The position numbers and the translations under genes are program-made. From NCBI RefSeq assembly GCF_012275575.1, contig NZ_NPIH01000005.1:1-64000 (forward strand): a DNA stretch of 64,000 nt, read 5' to 3'. How positions within the stretch are numbered: position 1 is the first letter of the stretch; every line of letters starts with the position of its first letter. The notes under the pieces were generated by a model. That model was given only the letters and a program-made list of their open reading frames with translations, had not been told where the DNA came from and did not search any database. The DNA comes from Paraburkholderia sp. SG-MS1 (GTDB lineage: Bacteria; Pseudomonadota; Gammaproteobacteria; Burkholderiales; Burkholderiaceae). Shown in pieces: positions 1-9,663 of this stretch.

Positions 1-124
1 CGCCTCGCGCGACAGCGGGCGCGGCCAGAGTGCAGGCGCGGGTGCGGAAAAACGCCCGATCGGCGGAGGTAGGCGCAAGCCGGCCCCGATCCCGCCGCGC
101 CTGTTCACCCAACCCCGCCCGCCT

Positions 125-1420
125 TCAGACCTTGACGCCGCCTGTGCGGCGAGCCGCATGTGAAGCCGCCGCCGGCGCGCTCTGCAGTTCGCGCTTCCTT
201 GCATCGACCACCGCGAGCAGCGTGGCGACCAGCAACGCGAGCAGCACCGTGACCATGATCGGCACGAGCACGTCGATGGTCAGCCCGAAAATCACCGTGC
301 TGGTGGCGACCGCGAGGCCGGCGTAAGAGGCCGCGCGGATCGCCGGGTCGGGCGAATGCCGGTGCCGCCAGAAATAGACCGAGATCCCATAGTAGAACAG
401 CAGCAGGCCCGCCACGCCGATCGCGCCCATCTCGGCAAGCGCCGAGAAAAAGTCGCTATGGGCGCGCTCGTTGACGATCTCGGCCTTCACTTCGCCGCGT
501 TTGGCCATCACGCCCAGCTCCTCGGCCAGATGTCCCTTGCCGACGCCGTACACCGGGTGATGCATGAAAATCAGCCGTGACGCGTTCCACAGCTGCAGGC
601 GCAGACCCACCGAGGTGTAATCCTCGCCCTTGTGCATCATCGAGACGTCGGTCGACACTTCGCTCAGGCGCTTCTGGATGCGCTCCGTCGACAGCAGCGT
701 GCCGGCCACGAGCACGATCGCCAGCGTCGCGATCAGCAGACGCTTCTTGTGCGCAAACCACTGGTACTGCATGCCGAGCAGCAGCACGAATACGGGCACG
801 GCCAGCCAGCCGCCGCGCGTGCCCGACAGATACGATGCGTAGCCGCCCGCGACCAGCGCGAGCACCCGCGGCATCAGCACGCGCCAGTCGCGCGGCTTGT
901 CCCAGCCGAGCGTGAAGACCGACAGGAAAGCGAGCAGCAGCGCGGTATCGCCGAATGGAATCGCGTTCGTGTACGAATTATTCAGGCGATTCGCCTCCGT
1001 CCAGCCGCCGGGGGGCTGATCGACGATCGCCCAGAGTCCGACCGCCAGCGCGCCGGCCGCGCAGCCCCAGCCGATCATGCGCAAATTGCGCGATGGCAAT
1101 TGCCGCAGCAGCAGGAAGATCGGCAGCGCGAGCACGAAGCGCGACAGCGCGTCGAATTGCCGGGGCAGCCAGTAGCCGAAGAGCAATTGCTGCGCGCCGA
1201 CCGCGACGACCAGCGCCAGCATGCCGATGGTGAACCAGCGGTAGGTGCGCAGCGCCGAAAAATAGCCCGGCATGCGCCGGTTGGCGACGGCGGCGCCGAG
1301 CGCCAGCGCGAGAATTGCGAAAAAGCAGTAGCCGGTGCCGCCGCGCCACATCAGATTGACCGCGGGCGCGAGAAACAGCAGGGCTGTACAGAGCCAGACC
1401 AGACTGGAAGCAAAAATCAT
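125..1420 (-). CDS. O-antigen ligase family membrane protein
   Basis: A 431-residue polytopic inner-membrane protein with about ten or more hydrophobic segments. It has the Wzy_C/WaaL signature: an Arg in LSGTRGGW (about R202) and a His in AHSDFFSALAE (about H321) in the large periplasmic loop before the last helices. These residues are known to matter for transfer of undecaprenyl-linked glycan to lipid A-core in WaaL. The reading frame stays open upstream to 1789, but that part is Arg/Pro-rich and unlike a membrane protein, so I start at the ATG at 1420, which begins the first helix. It is divergent from a family 2 glycosyltransferase at 1802, consistent with an LPS or protein glycosylation role. 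PglL-type protein O-glycosyltransferases share the fold, so the acceptor (lipid A-core or protein) is not settled. Confidence 0.82.
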   Translation of the reverse strand: MIFASSLVWLCTALLFLAPAVNLMWRGGTGYCFFAILALALGAAVANRRMPGYFSALRTYRWFTIGMLALVVAVGAQQLLFGYWLPRQFDALSRFVLALPIFLLLRQLPSRNLRMIGWGCAAGALAVGLWAIVDQPPGGWTEANRLNNSYTNAIPFGDTALLLAFLSVFTLGWDKPRDWRVLMPRVLALVAGGYASYLSGTRGGWLAVPVFVLLLGMQYQWFAHKKRLLIATLAIVLVAGTLLSTERIQKRLSEVSTDVSMMHKGEDYTSVGLRLQLWNASRLIFMHHPVYGVGKGHLAEELGVMAKRGEVKAEIVNERAHSDFFSALAEMGAIGVAGLLLFYYGISVYFWRHRHSPDPAIRAASYAGLAVATSTVIFGLTIDVLVPIMVTVLLALLVATLLAVVDARKRELQSAPAAASHAARRTGGVKV

Positions 1421-1801
1421 AGGGCAACGATTTGTATGAACACTACCGTTCCGGTGGTGGAGTTGCTGGGGGAGCCGGACCATTGAGAGACGTTTTTTCA
1501 AGACGGTAGAGCGAACGGGATTATAACCGTGCCCTTCCTTGCAAAAGGCCTGCGCACGCGCGCGGAAAGGTGCGGTAAGACGCAGGCGCGGCACGGCGCG
1601 GCGAATCGGCGGGTGAAGGGTGCGAACGCAAGGCGGCGCAGCGCTTTGCGCTCGGCGTGAGTGGCCCCCACCTGGCTGCGGCACGCCGGCCGGCGCCCCG
1701 GTATTTGTCGTACGGGCGCCCTGCGGCGGTACAATCCCGCGAAACTCATGGCCGGCGCGCGGGGCATGCCGTGCCCGCACCCGGCTCAACGGACCGAATC
1801 G
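1421..1801. other. Intergenic region between divergent ligase and glycosyltransferase genes
   Basis: 381 bases with no convincing gene. It must contain the promoters of both divergent genes, but I see no clear -10/-35 pair. A long GC-rich stretch (about 1560-1760) is open in several frames only because it lacks stops. Confidence 0.5.
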
Positions 1802-2647
1802 ATGTTCTCAATCATCATCCCCACCTGGAACAACCTGCCTTACCTGCGCCTCGTGATCGAGAGCCTGCGGCGTCACTCGACGCACGCGCACCAGATCATC
1901 GTGCATGTCAACGATGGCTCGGACGGCACGCTCGCGTGGGTGCGCGACGAGGGCATCGAACATACCGCATCGCCCGGCAACATCGGCATCTGCCACGCGG
2001 TCAATATCGCCGCGGCGCGCGCGACGCGCGATTACATCGTCTACATGAACGACGACATGTACTGCTGCCCCGGCTGGGACGACGCGCTCGTCAAACGCCT
2101 CGCCCAGATGCCCGCCGACAACCTGTTCATGCTGTCCGGCACGATGGTCGAGCCGGTCGACTCCGGCAATCCGTGCGTGGTGGTGCGCAACTTCGGCCGC
2201 GACGTGGAGACTTTCCGTGCCGACGAACTGGTCGCCGCCGCGCCCGGCATGGCGCGCGCCGACTGGCGCGGCGCGACATGGCCGCCGACGCTCGTGCATC
2301 GCGACTGGTGGTACAAGGTGGGCGGCTATAGCAGCGAATTGAGTCCCGGCATGAGCAGCGACAACGACTTTTCGATGAAATTGTGGGACGCTGGCTGCCG
2401 CGTGTTCCTCGGCGTCGGCGACAGCCTCGTGTATCACTTCCAGCAGAAAAGCACCGGCAAGGTCGTCAAGAACGACGGGCGCCGTCAATTCCTGAACAAG
2501 TGGGGCATGACCCAAGCCACGTTCGACCGCTACTATTTGCGGCGCGGCACGGCTGTCGAGGGCGGCGCGGCGGTGAGCGAGCCCGAGCGGACGGGGCGTC
2601 TGCGCCGCGCGCTGTTGAAGTCGCGAATCAAGCGGGCGTTCAGCTGA
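1802..2647 (+). CDS. Family 2 glycosyltransferase (GT-A fold)
   Basis: A 281-residue GT2 protein. The N terminus SIIIPTWNN is the standard first strand; NDGSDG supplies the first acidic motif, YMNDDM the DXD-like metal motif, and SSDNDFSMKLWDAG the late acidic motif. There is no signal peptide or membrane segment, so it should act at the cytoplasmic face using nucleotide sugars. I start at the ATG at 1802 because it sits immediately before the conserved strand; the in-frame extension upstream is low complexity. It is divergent from the O-antigen ligase, which suggests work on lipopolysaccharide core or O-antigen. Sugar and acceptor cannot be read from sequence. Confidence 0.85.
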   Translation: MFSIIIPTWNNLPYLRLVIESLRRHSTHAHQIIVHVNDGSDGTLAWVRDEGIEHTASPGNIGICHAVNIAAARATRDYIVYMNDDMYCCPGWDDALVKRLAQMPADNLFMLSGTMVEPVDSGNPCVVVRNFGRDVETFRADELVAAAPGMARADWRGATWPPTLVHRDWWYKVGGYSSELSPGMSSDNDFSMKLWDAGCRVFLGVGDSLVYHFQQKSTGKVVKNDGRRQFLNKWGMTQATFDRYYLRRGTAVEGGAAVSEPERTGRLRRALLKSRIKRAFS

Positions 2648-2754
2648 CGCGGCCTCGTCGTGCGCAAGCGGGCGTGCGGTCAAACGCGAGCGCCCGAACC
2701 TCCTCGGCTACGCGTCGGCCCGCAACGACAGTCCGCGCCAGTCACGCACGCCCG

Positions 2755-3075
2755 TCATACGCCGCCCGTCACCAGCGGCAGCACCGTCAGATCAGGATGC
2801 GTGCCGTCGACGATGCTGCGTCCCACATGCACCCCTTCGTAGAGCGCGTCGTCCTTGCTGGCGAAGCTTTCGTCGCCGTCCGCATGGAACGGCACGGCAT
2901 GGCCGGGAATCGCCGGATCGGCGCCCGGATGACAGACATAGCCGACATACGTGTAGCGCTTATCAGCGGTGGCTGACGGGTTGGCATCGTCGGGCGGGGT
3001 CTTGGGTAGAAGCGCCACGTGAATTTCGAAGCCCTCGTATTCCACCATTCGCGAGGGTGCGGTTTCATCGGCCAT
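2755..3075 (-). CDS. Conserved small protein of unknown function
   Basis: A 106-residue acidic soluble protein that I do not recognise. It has no signal peptide, membrane helix or familiar motif; the middle (YTYVGYVCHPGAD followed by AVPFHADGD) looks like a compact beta-rich fold. The ATG at 3075 follows a strong Shine-Dalgarno (ggagg, 5 bases away), so translation is well supported, and codon use matches the flanking genes. It is followed by a gene relic on the same strand upstream and stands alone in transcription. Confidence 0.65.
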   Translation of the reverse strand: MADETAPSRMVEYEGFEIHVALLPKTPPDDANPSATADKRYTYVGYVCHPGADPAIPGHAVPFHADGDESFASKDDALYEGVHVGRSIVDGTHPDLTVLPLVTGGV

Positions 3076-3160
3076 GGCCGCCTCCGTCTTGGTCGTGTCT
3101 ATCAAAAAGTCTAGGTGATCCGCGCGCGAAACGCGCTCGAAGACGGATACTGCAAAACCA

Positions 3161-3452
3161 CTACGGCTTGATCGCGCCAAGCTGTTCGAGCCACGTCAGA
3201 TGGTCTTCGAGGTGCCAGTTCTCGACGATGCGGCCATCCTTCACGCGGTCCAGATCGAACGCGTGGAAATCGACGGTCTGGCCGTGGCCTTGCAGGTTCT
3301 AAACTGACCGGTGAACTGTCCACGCAAATGCAGATGGACTGACGCGCGCTCGCCGGCCCCACGAGGTCATCGATGTCCGCATGCAGGTCGGGCACAGCGG
3401 CATCGCTCGCGGCGCAAGGGCTCAGCGTGCCGGCGAGTCCGATGGCCAGCAT
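3161..3452 (-). pseudogene. Decayed SnoaL-like ester cyclase gene
   Basis: Minus-strand remnant of an NTF2-fold SnoaL/ester-cyclase gene broken over at least two frames. The first frame (from 3452) gives MLAIGLAGTLS, a signal-like start, then VPDLHADIDDLV. A second frame gives VHLHLRGQFTGQF. A third gives GQTVDFHAFD, then VKDGRIVENWHLED, and ends LEQLGAIKP with a stop at 3161-3163. These match consecutive pieces of the family (DLHVEIEDL, RGTHTGEF, VDFEAIDIFRV-DGRIVEHWH) with internal sequence missing. No single frame spans it. The call rests on family recall, not a database search. Confidence 0.6.
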
Positions 3453-3681
3453 GACGTGACGAAGGAGGCGCGAAACCCGTGAGGGGACATCGGTACTCCA
3501 GAGAAGTGTAAGTGTATGAAACAGATTCTCCGGCTAACGGTCACGTTTGATAAACGGCGCGACAATTGAAGGATCTTCACTTTTAATTTGAAAATGGTGG
3601 CCAGATCGGGCGCGTCTGCGCCGACGCGCCCGGGCGTTCGTCATATAGAATGGCGCGCTTTGCCCGGAAACGACCTCGCCC

Positions 3682-4605
3682 ATGTGGTTCAAAAACCTTC
3701 AGTTGCACCGTCTTCCCGCTCCGTGGTCCGTCACGCCCGAACAGATGCACAAGTGGCTCGCGCCGCACGCGTTTGCCCCCGGCCATAGCGTCGAGATGCA
3801 AAGCCACGGCTGGGCATCGCCGCGCGACGACGATTCGCTGGTGTACGCGCTCAACGGTCAAATGCTGCTGGTGTTTCGCACGGAAAAGAAACTGCTGCCC
3901 GCGTCGGTCGTCACGCAGGTCACCAAGGCACGCGCGCTCGAACTCGAGGAACAGCAGGGCTTCAAACCCGGCCGCAAGCAGATGCGCGAACTGAAGGAGC
4001 AGGTCACCGACGAACTGCTGCCGCGCGCGTTCAGCATTCGCCGCGACACGCGCGTGTGGATCGACTGCAAGAACGGCTGGCTCGTGATCGACGCGGCTTC
4101 GCAAACGGTCGCCGACGAAGTGCGCGGGCTGCTGGTGAAGTCGATCGATCAACTGCCGCTCGGCACGGTGCGCGTCACGCAGTCGCCGGTCGCCGCGATG
4201 ACCGGGTGGCTTCTCTCCGGCGAAGGCCCGGCGGGCTTCACGCTCGATCAGGATACCGAACTGCGCTCGTCCACTGAAGGCAACGCCACCGTGCGCTACG
4301 TCGGACATACTTTGGACACCGAAGATATGCGCCGCCATATCGAAGCGGGCAAGCAGTGCATGCGTCTCGCGATGACGTGGAACGACCGCGTGTCGTTCGT
4401 GCTGACGCCTTCGCTGACGATCAAGCGCATCGCGCCGCTCGACGTGCTGAAGGAAGCAAGCGACCCGACCGCGCAGAACGACGACGAGCGTTTCGATTCC
4501 GACGTCACGCTGATGACCGCCGAACTCGACCGCCTCCTGACCGATCTGCTCGACGCGTTGGGCGGTGAGCAGGGCGACGCGCTCCCGCAGGCAGCGGCGG
4601 CCTGA
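3682..4605 (+). CDS. rdgC: Recombination-associated protein RdgC
   Basis: A 307-residue protein matching RdgC over its full length: the diagnostic [11 protein letters not shown] start, the central [23 protein letters not shown] segment region, and the [15 protein letters not shown] region. RdgC is a ring-shaped DNA-binding protein of the nucleoid that limits RecA filament formation and is needed when recombination is disturbed. Length is as expected for the family. The ATG at 3682 is the only sensible start given the conserved N terminus. It stands alone between unrelated genes, with no operon partner. Confidence 0.96.
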   Translation: MWFKNLQLHRLPAPWSVTPEQMHKWLAPHAFAPGHSVEMQSHGWASPRDDDSLVYALNGQMLLVFRTEKKLLPASVVTQVTKARALELEEQQGFKPGRKQMRELKEQVTDELLPRAFSIRRDTRVWIDCKNGWLVIDAASQTVADEVRGLLVKSIDQLPLGTVRVTQSPVAAMTGWLLSGEGPAGFTLDQDTELRSSTEGNATVRYVGHTLDTEDMRRHIEAGKQCMRLAMTWNDRVSFVLTPSLTIKRIAPLDVLKEASDPTAQNDDERFDSDVTLMTAELDRLLTDLLDALGGEQGDALPQAAAA

Positions 4606-4840
4606 TCCGTCGGCTGGTTCGGCAAGGACCGGCGCGTCGTGCGTTGACGCGCTGGCATCGACCCGCTGGATCAGCGATATCTGAAACCCGCGTGGTTCAA
4701 TCGGGTCTTCACGCTCGGGCCGTTGCGTTGCAGGGCGGTGCGCGACAAGCTCGCGAGTCAGTCCTGAATAGCTCGATTAAATGGGTGAATTAAATATCTG
4801 TCCATTGCGTCGCTGCGCATGCCATTAACTGGAATGCGCG

Positions 4841-6049
4841 TCATTCGCCGAGTGCCAGCGCGCGCTTGCGTCGCAGCAACGAAGAGCGGAGCGACACCGC
4901 CGCGCCGATGCCGCCCATCGCCAACGACAGCGTCACGATCAGCGGTCCGGTTTGCGTGCGCGCCGAGAACAGCCCGACCAGCAGACCGGCGAGCGGCTGC
5001 GTCAGGTTGTTCAGCAGGATCACCACGCCGGTCGTCTTGCCGTAGTCCTCCGGCGGAATGATCCGCTGGCGCGCGCCGCGAATGTAGACGTTGAACATCT
5101 TGTCGAAGCCGACGATCAGCAGAAAGCCGAGCGCGTAACCGCTGGGCGCGGCACTCGCACCGGCGATCACGCCACCCGCGCAGATCGCCGTGAACGCAAC
5201 CCGGCCGAGCATCCTCGCGGGCCATGCGGTTCGCGCGATTGTCAGCAGGATCAGCACCGTGGCGAGCGCGCCGGCCGTTTGCAGCGCGGCATAGTCGTGG
5301 TTCGATCGCGCGTGATAGCCGGTCACCATCGCGGCCGACGTGGCGAGCGTCACGCCGATCACGAGGTTTTCGGCGGCTGCGAGCAGCACGAGCTTCTTCA
5401 GGCCCGGCAACACCAGCACATGGCGCAGCGCGATGCGCAGCGGCCGGGTCCAGTGGCCCGCGAGACCGGGCGGCGGATTGCCAGGCTCGAAGCCGCTCAT
5501 GCGCCGCCACAGCAGCAGCGCGCCATCGGCGGTGGCGAATAACACGCCGGTGGCGCCGACCACCCATTCCCAACGCCACCAGCCGAGCAGCAGCGCGGCC
5601 AGCATCGGGCCGAGGACGAAGCCTAACTGGTCGGCGAGTTGCGAGTAGGCGAGCACGCGTTGGAACTGCTGTGTGCTGAAGATCTGCGGCAGCATCACCT
5701 CGCGTGCCACCAGCCCCTGGCTCGTCAACACGCCGCAGATTGCCGAGAGCGCGATCAGCCAGCCGATCCCGCCAAACAGCAGGTACGCGAGCACGCCGCC
5801 AAAGCACGTCAGTGCCCGCACGGTCTGACTGACTCGCATCAATCTGAGCGGCGAAATGCGGTCGCACAGCGCGCCGAAGAAAGGGAACACGAGGTAACGC
5901 GGCAGCGTTTCGATGAAGAACGCGAGGCCCGACCACGAGACCTGACGCGTCGTCTGGAACACGACGAGCGGAACGAGAAACAGCAGAATCTGATCGGCGA
6001 GACGCGCGACAAACAGCGAGCAGAAGAAAGCCTGATGATTGACGCGCAC
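4841..6049 (-). CDS. MFS transporter, drug/siderophore exporter type
   Basis: A 402-residue protein with about twelve hydrophobic segments and the MFS loop 2-3 motif, seen as GALCDRISPLRLM near residue 60. It resembles the MFS_3 (EntS-like) exporters. The start is GTG at 6049, just before the first helix; no strong ribosome-binding site is visible, so the start is uncertain. Two VOC-fold genes lie upstream on the same strand (gap about 76 bases), so all three could be co-transcribed, possibly as a detoxification unit. The substrate is unknown. Confidence 0.85.
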   Translation of the reverse strand: MRVNHQAFFCSLFVARLADQILLFLVPLVVFQTTRQVSWSGLAFFIETLPRYLVFPFFGALCDRISPLRLMRVSQTVRALTCFGGVLAYLLFGGIGWLIALSAICGVLTSQGLVAREVMLPQIFSTQQFQRVLAYSQLADQLGFVLGPMLAALLLGWWRWEWVVGATGVLFATADGALLLWRRMSGFEPGNPPPGLAGHWTRPLRIALRHVLVLPGLKKLVLLAAAENLVIGVTLATSAAMVTGYHARSNHDYAALQTAGALATVLILLTIARTAWPARMLGRVAFTAICAGGVIAGASAAPSGYALGFLLIVGFDKMFNVYIRGARQRIIPPEDYGKTTGVVILLNNLTQPLAGLLVGLFSARTQTGPLIVTLSLAMGGIGAAVSLRSSLLRRKRALALGE

Positions 6050-6125
6050 CGTGGATGTCCAGTCGTTGAGGGGTCGACACCGATGCTATCAAAGATGGCT
6101 ACGCTAGTCGCGCAACGAGGGCTGC

Positions 6126-6602
6126 TTACGCTGTACCGCGATACGCATGCTCCAGTTGCGCGACATCCAGCTTGACCATTTGCATCATCGCTTTCATCAC
6201 GCGGCTTGCTTTCGCGGTGTCCGGATCGCGCAGCATGTCGCCGAGCGCGTCGGGCACGATCTGCCACGACACGCCGAAGCGGTCCTGCAGCCAGCCGCAT
6301 TGCCACGGCTTACCGCCGTCGAGGAGCTTCGACCAGTAGTGATCGACCTCCGCCTGCGAGCTGCAATGCACGAACAGCGAAATCGCAGGGGTGAACGGAA
6401 ATTGCGCGCCGCCGTTCAGCGCCATGAACTGCTGGCCTTCGATCTCGAACGTGACGACCAGCACGTCGCCTTCCGGGCCCGGTCCGGCATCCGTGTAATG
6501 CATCGTGGTGGCGATGCGCGAAGCGGAAAACACGGACGTATAGAAGCGGGCCGCTTCTTCCGCATTACCGTCGAACCACAGGCACGGCGCAATCTTTTGC
6601 AT
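6126..6602 (-). CDS. VOC family protein (PhnB-like)
   Basis: A 158-residue protein of the PhnB/3-demethylubiquinone methyltransferase-like branch of the vicinal-oxygen-chelate superfamily. It starts QKIAPCLWFDGNAEEAARFY, has FVHCSSQAEVDHYW in the middle and DRFGVSWQIVPDAL near the end, all typical of the group. The ATG at 6602 follows an excellent Shine-Dalgarno (aggaggag). A second VOC gene lies 57 bases upstream on the same strand. The family is often dimeric and many members have no known substrate; I assign no reaction. Confidence 0.88.
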   Translation of the reverse strand: MQKIAPCLWFDGNAEEAARFYTSVFSASRIATTMHYTDAGPGPEGDVLVVTFEIEGQQFMALNGGAQFPFTPAISLFVHCSSQAEVDHYWSKLLDGGKPWQCGWLQDRFGVSWQIVPDALGDMLRDPDTAKASRVMKAMMQMVKLDVAQLEHAYRGTA

Positions 6603-6659
6603 GACGGTTCTCCTCCTGCCGGGCGGATCGAGCTTGCGCTGCTTTCGCTTGACTGACGC

Positions 6660-7133
6660 CTAGCCGTCGCATTTCATCGTGGCCATGGCCTGCTGGATTT
6701 CTTCCGTGCTCAGATCGCGGGTGTGCGTGGCGAGCGACCACCGATGGCCGAACGGGTCCTGCAACTGGCCATAGCGGTCACCCCAGAACATGTCGGCGAC
6801 CGGCATCAGGACGGTCGCGCCGGCCTCGACGGCCTGATTGAAGCTGGCGTCGACGTCCTGCACGTAGTGGTGAATCGTGACTGGCGTGCCCTTCAGCGTA
6901 TTCGGGCCGAATGCCTGATGGTCGGGCCACTCGTCGGTCAGCATCAGCATGGAGTCACCAATCTTCAGGCAGGCGTGCATCACCTTGCCGCCGGGCCCCG
7001 GGAGGCGGAACTGTTCGACGGCGTTGAAGGCCTTCGCGTAGAACGCGATGGCGTCCGCGGCGTTGGCACAGATCAGATACGGAGTGAGCGAGTGCATCCC
7101 GTCGGGGATCGATTTGACAGCGGCGCTGGTCAT
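6660..7133 (-). CDS. VOC family glyoxalase-like protein
   Basis: A 157-residue VOC protein: HSLTPYLICANAADAIAFY at the start of the first beta-alpha-beta-beta-beta unit and MFWGDRYGQLQDPFGHRW in the second, the YcjC/PhnB-type signature. I choose the ATG at 7133 because an aaggag Shine-Dalgarno sits 8 bases upstream and the conserved fold begins shortly after; the longer open frame to 7289 has no conserved content. It lies 57 bases upstream of another VOC gene of a different subtype, so the two probably form an operon. Function unknown beyond the fold. Confidence 0.88.
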   Translation of the reverse strand: MTSAAVKSIPDGMHSLTPYLICANAADAIAFYAKAFNAVEQFRLPGPGGKVMHACLKIGDSMLMLTDEWPDHQAFGPNTLKGTPVTIHHYVQDVDASFNQAVEAGATVLMPVADMFWGDRYGQLQDPFGHRWSLATHTRDLSTEEIQQAMATMKCDG

Positions 7134-7289
7134 GACGGTGACTCCTTGAAGTAACAGGTTCGCGAGTTGAAAGGCTGGCTGCGTGAGCCAGGTCTTCAAC
7201 GTTACGACGAGTTCAGAGCGGTTGAATCGACACTCCGGAAAAAATATTTTCAGGGGCGGCGAGTTGCGGTAAAACCCGCCAGAACCCAA

Positions 7290-8927
7290 TCATCCGGCTG
7301 GATTGTCGTCATCCGGCGGCGCGGGTGACGGCGGCGGCAGCACCCCATCCGGCGTGCCGAGAATGCTGATCTGGAACGTCCGTGTGGCCGCGAGCGATTG
7401 CAACGTGGCGTCCTCGGGGATGTGCTCGAAGAGCGGCAGGATCACCGAGCCGCCGATCACCGCGCGCCGGCTGTTGTCGGCTGGCCGTAAGCCCCACACG
7501 TCCTGGTAGACGACCGGCACCGTGACGCCGTCGCGCGTCGTGTTGCCGATGTACAGCATCACGTGGCCGCCGATGTAGATCAGCGTGCGAAACGCTTCGC
7601 CGTACCGGGCGAGATAGTCGAGCCGCTGCGCGGGCGTGAAGGCGGACAGGTCGACCATGCGCCCGGCGCTCATCTGCGTCGATGAATGGCGCGGCAGCCA
7701 CACGCCGAACGCGGCGAAGATGCTTTGCAGTTCCGACGAACAGTCGTTGTAGAGCCCGCTATTGCCCCAGCCATACGGCCGCCCGATCAGCGTTTTCATC
7801 AGCATGGCCAGATGGCGCGGTGTGGCGGCGAGCGGCATGGGTGCGATTTGCGCTTCGCTCAGCGTGGCCGTGCGGATGAGCGCGCGGCCATCGGCATCGC
7901 GGACCGGGACGAGCACTTCGCGCAGCGCGGGGCGCGGGGTCATGTCGGCGGCGCGGTTGTCGGTCTCACTGGCGCTTCCATTGGCGGACGTTTGCCGCTC
8001 GATGGGCGCCGGCGAGTCGGACGACGACGGCAGCAGCGGCAACATCGTGCCCGCCGGCGCGTCGAAGCGGAACACGCCGCGGCTGTCGCGCACGGGCGCC
8101 GATGCGAGCGTCACCGCGCCGAGCGATTTGCCGGCCGCGGCGCGCCACGCGTCGATGAAGTGGTCGTCGGCCATCGCGACACCGTCGCTATGCACCCAGC
8201 CCTGCACATCGGGCGTCTGCACGTAATGCCACGCCCCGTCGACGCTGCTGCCCAGCACATACAACGGCGTGCCCGGCCGCGCGGCCGAAATCTGCAGGTT
8301 GTCGAACGGATAGCCTTCGCCGGCCAGACGATGGTCGTAGAACGAGGGATCGGTGGTCGGCAATTCGCGCACCATCAGGTTGGTGGTGGCCATTGCGCGG
8401 CGCCCGGGTTGATAGGCTGGCGCCTGCGTGAATTGCCCGACGTTCATGTTCTGCGCGATTGCCTCGATCCATGCCTTGTCGTGCGGGCGGAAGTTCTCGC
8501 CATAGCCGAGCGCGGCGCCGCTCCTGCCCGTGTTGTCAAATCTCGCGATGCGGCGCAGCTGCAATGCGGCAATGTCCGCGCCTTGCTGTCGATACACGCG
8601 CGTGCTCACGTAAGCTGAATTCCACGGCGATGCTGCGCTTGCACCGGTGCCGAAGTAGCGCGCGTAGAGCGCCCTGAAATGCGCCTGCTGATCCGCCGCG
8701 CTGAGGAACGGCTGGTCGTAGCCTGTGCTGTCCGGCCGGAGCCAGTGATCGACGTTCTGGTCGTAACCGGCGAGCGGAAACAGCGTGACGGTATCGACCG
8801 GTGTGTGGGCGTCGCGCGGCGGCGGGGTGCTGCACGCGGCGAGTGTCGCGAGAGCGGCGCACAGCGCGGCGGCGCGGTACGCGTTCGGCCATGAAGCGGC
8901 GAAGCGGGACAGGACGGCAACGGACAT
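7290..8927 (-). CDS. NlpC/P60 cell-wall hydrolase lipoprotein with SH3b domains
   Basis: A 545-residue putative lipoprotein. The N terminus (ALCAALATLAACS) has a lipobox with Cys near residue 31. SH3b-like segments follow (around LYVLGSSVDGAWHYVQTPDVQGWV), and the C terminus is an NlpC/P60 papain-like peptidase: Cys in YNDCSSELQ (about C396) and His in YIGGHVMLYIG. The layout matches the SH3b1/NLPC_P60 N-stabilising family that cuts peptidoglycan stem peptides. The longer frame to 9215 is rejected because it would bury the signal peptide. No strong ribosome-binding site is seen before 8927, so the start rests on the lipobox. It appears monocistronic. Confidence 0.88.
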   Translation of the reverse strand: MSVAVLSRFAASWPNAYRAAALCAALATLAACSTPPPRDAHTPVDTVTLFPLAGYDQNVDHWLRPDSTGYDQPFLSAADQQAHFRALYARYFGTGASAASPWNSAYVSTRVYRQQGADIAALQLRRIARFDNTGRSGAALGYGENFRPHDKAWIEAIAQNMNVGQFTQAPAYQPGRRAMATTNLMVRELPTTDPSFYDHRLAGEGYPFDNLQISAARPGTPLYVLGSSVDGAWHYVQTPDVQGWVHSDGVAMADDHFIDAWRAAAGKSLGAVTLASAPVRDSRGVFRFDAPAGTMLPLLPSSSDSPAPIERQTSANGSASETDNRAADMTPRPALREVLVPVRDADGRALIRTATLSEAQIAPMPLAATPRHLAMLMKTLIGRPYGWGNSGLYNDCSSELQSIFAAFGVWLPRHSSTQMSAGRMVDLSAFTPAQRLDYLARYGEAFRTLIYIGGHVMLYIGNTTRDGVTVPVVYQDVWGLRPADNSRRAVIGGSVILPLFEHIPEDATLQSLAATRTFQISILGTPDGVLPPPSPAPPDDDNPAG

Positions 8928-9195
8928 GGGGTTCGGCGTGGAGGTTCGAAGGACACGATGATAAGGTGTTCGCGACGCGCGCCGTGTTGTGCGGTGTTGT
9001 GTCGGCGCTGCGTTATGCATGCCCATGTACGGCGCTTCTGTGTTTTCATGCTGATGCGGAGCGCTCAGCGCGAGCACGCGAGCGCACGTCATGCATAGGC
9101 GGCCGCAGCCGGCCAGCATGCCGTTCGCCGTTTCATACCTGAATCCCCGCCTCGCAATGTTAGTGCGGGGCCCCTGATCAACCAAGGAGCACGAC

Positions 9196-9663
9196 ATGCA
9201 AACCAGCGCGCGCAATCAATTCTCCGGCGAAGTGGCCGAAGTCAAACACGGTGCCGTGAACGACGAAGTCACGCTGCGCACTCAGGAAGGTCTGGAGATC
9301 GTCGCGATCATCACGCATGGCAGCGCGACGTCGCTCGGCCTCGCAGCCGGCAAGAAGGCGTTTGCGCTGGTAAAGGCGTCGTCGGTGATCGTGATGGTCG
9401 ACGTCGCGAAAAACCAGGTGTCGGCGCGCAACTGCATCGCCGGGACGGTGTCAGCGGTGACGAAAGGCGCAGTGAACTCGGAAGTGACGATCAGCGCGGG
9501 CGGTGCGCAGGTCGCGGCGATCATCACCAACGAGAGCGTCGAGCGCCTCGGCCTCGCGAGCGGTAAAGCGGCGACCGCGATCTTCAAGGCGTCGAGCGTG
9601 ATTATTGGCGTCGATCAGCAAGTCGGTGATCGAAGGTCCGGCGCGGTGCCGGGCTTCTCGTGA
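9196..9663 (+). CDS. Tandem Mop (TOBE) molybdate-binding protein
   Basis: A 155-residue cytoplasmic protein made of two Mop repeats (about residues 5-70 and 76-142). Each has the ARN-x-F/I-x-G-x-V pattern, a GAVN-x-EVT core and an SS-V-I motif. Such di-Mop proteins bind molybdate or tungstate oxyanions in a multimer and act as storage or buffering proteins. The ATG at 9196 has an aaggag ribosome-binding site 8 bases upstream. There is no modABC or modE nearby, so it is a free-standing molbindin rather than part of a transport operon. Confidence 0.92.
   Translation: MQTSARNQFSGEVAEVKHGAVNDEVTLRTQEGLEIVAIITHGSATSLGLAAGKKAFALVKASSVIVMVDVAKNQVSARNCIAGTVSAVTKGAVNSEVTISAGGAQVAAIITNESVERLGLASGKAATAIFKASSVIIGVDQQVGDRRSGAVPGFS

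Noticed and set aside
632-1486. Long plus-strand open frame over the O-antigen ligase gene
   Set aside because: It is antisense to a well supported membrane protein and encodes Arg/Gln/His-rich low-complexity sequence typical of GC-rich shadows.
4660-4767. Short plus-strand peptide (YLKPAWFNRVFTLGPLR region) after rdgC
   Set aside because: It reads like the end of some protein but has no start and no recognisable family; too short to call a relic with confidence.
7686-8618. Long plus-strand open frame antisense to the NlpC/P60 gene
   Set aside because: No family motif, extreme Arg content, and the opposite strand encodes a recognisable lipoprotein.
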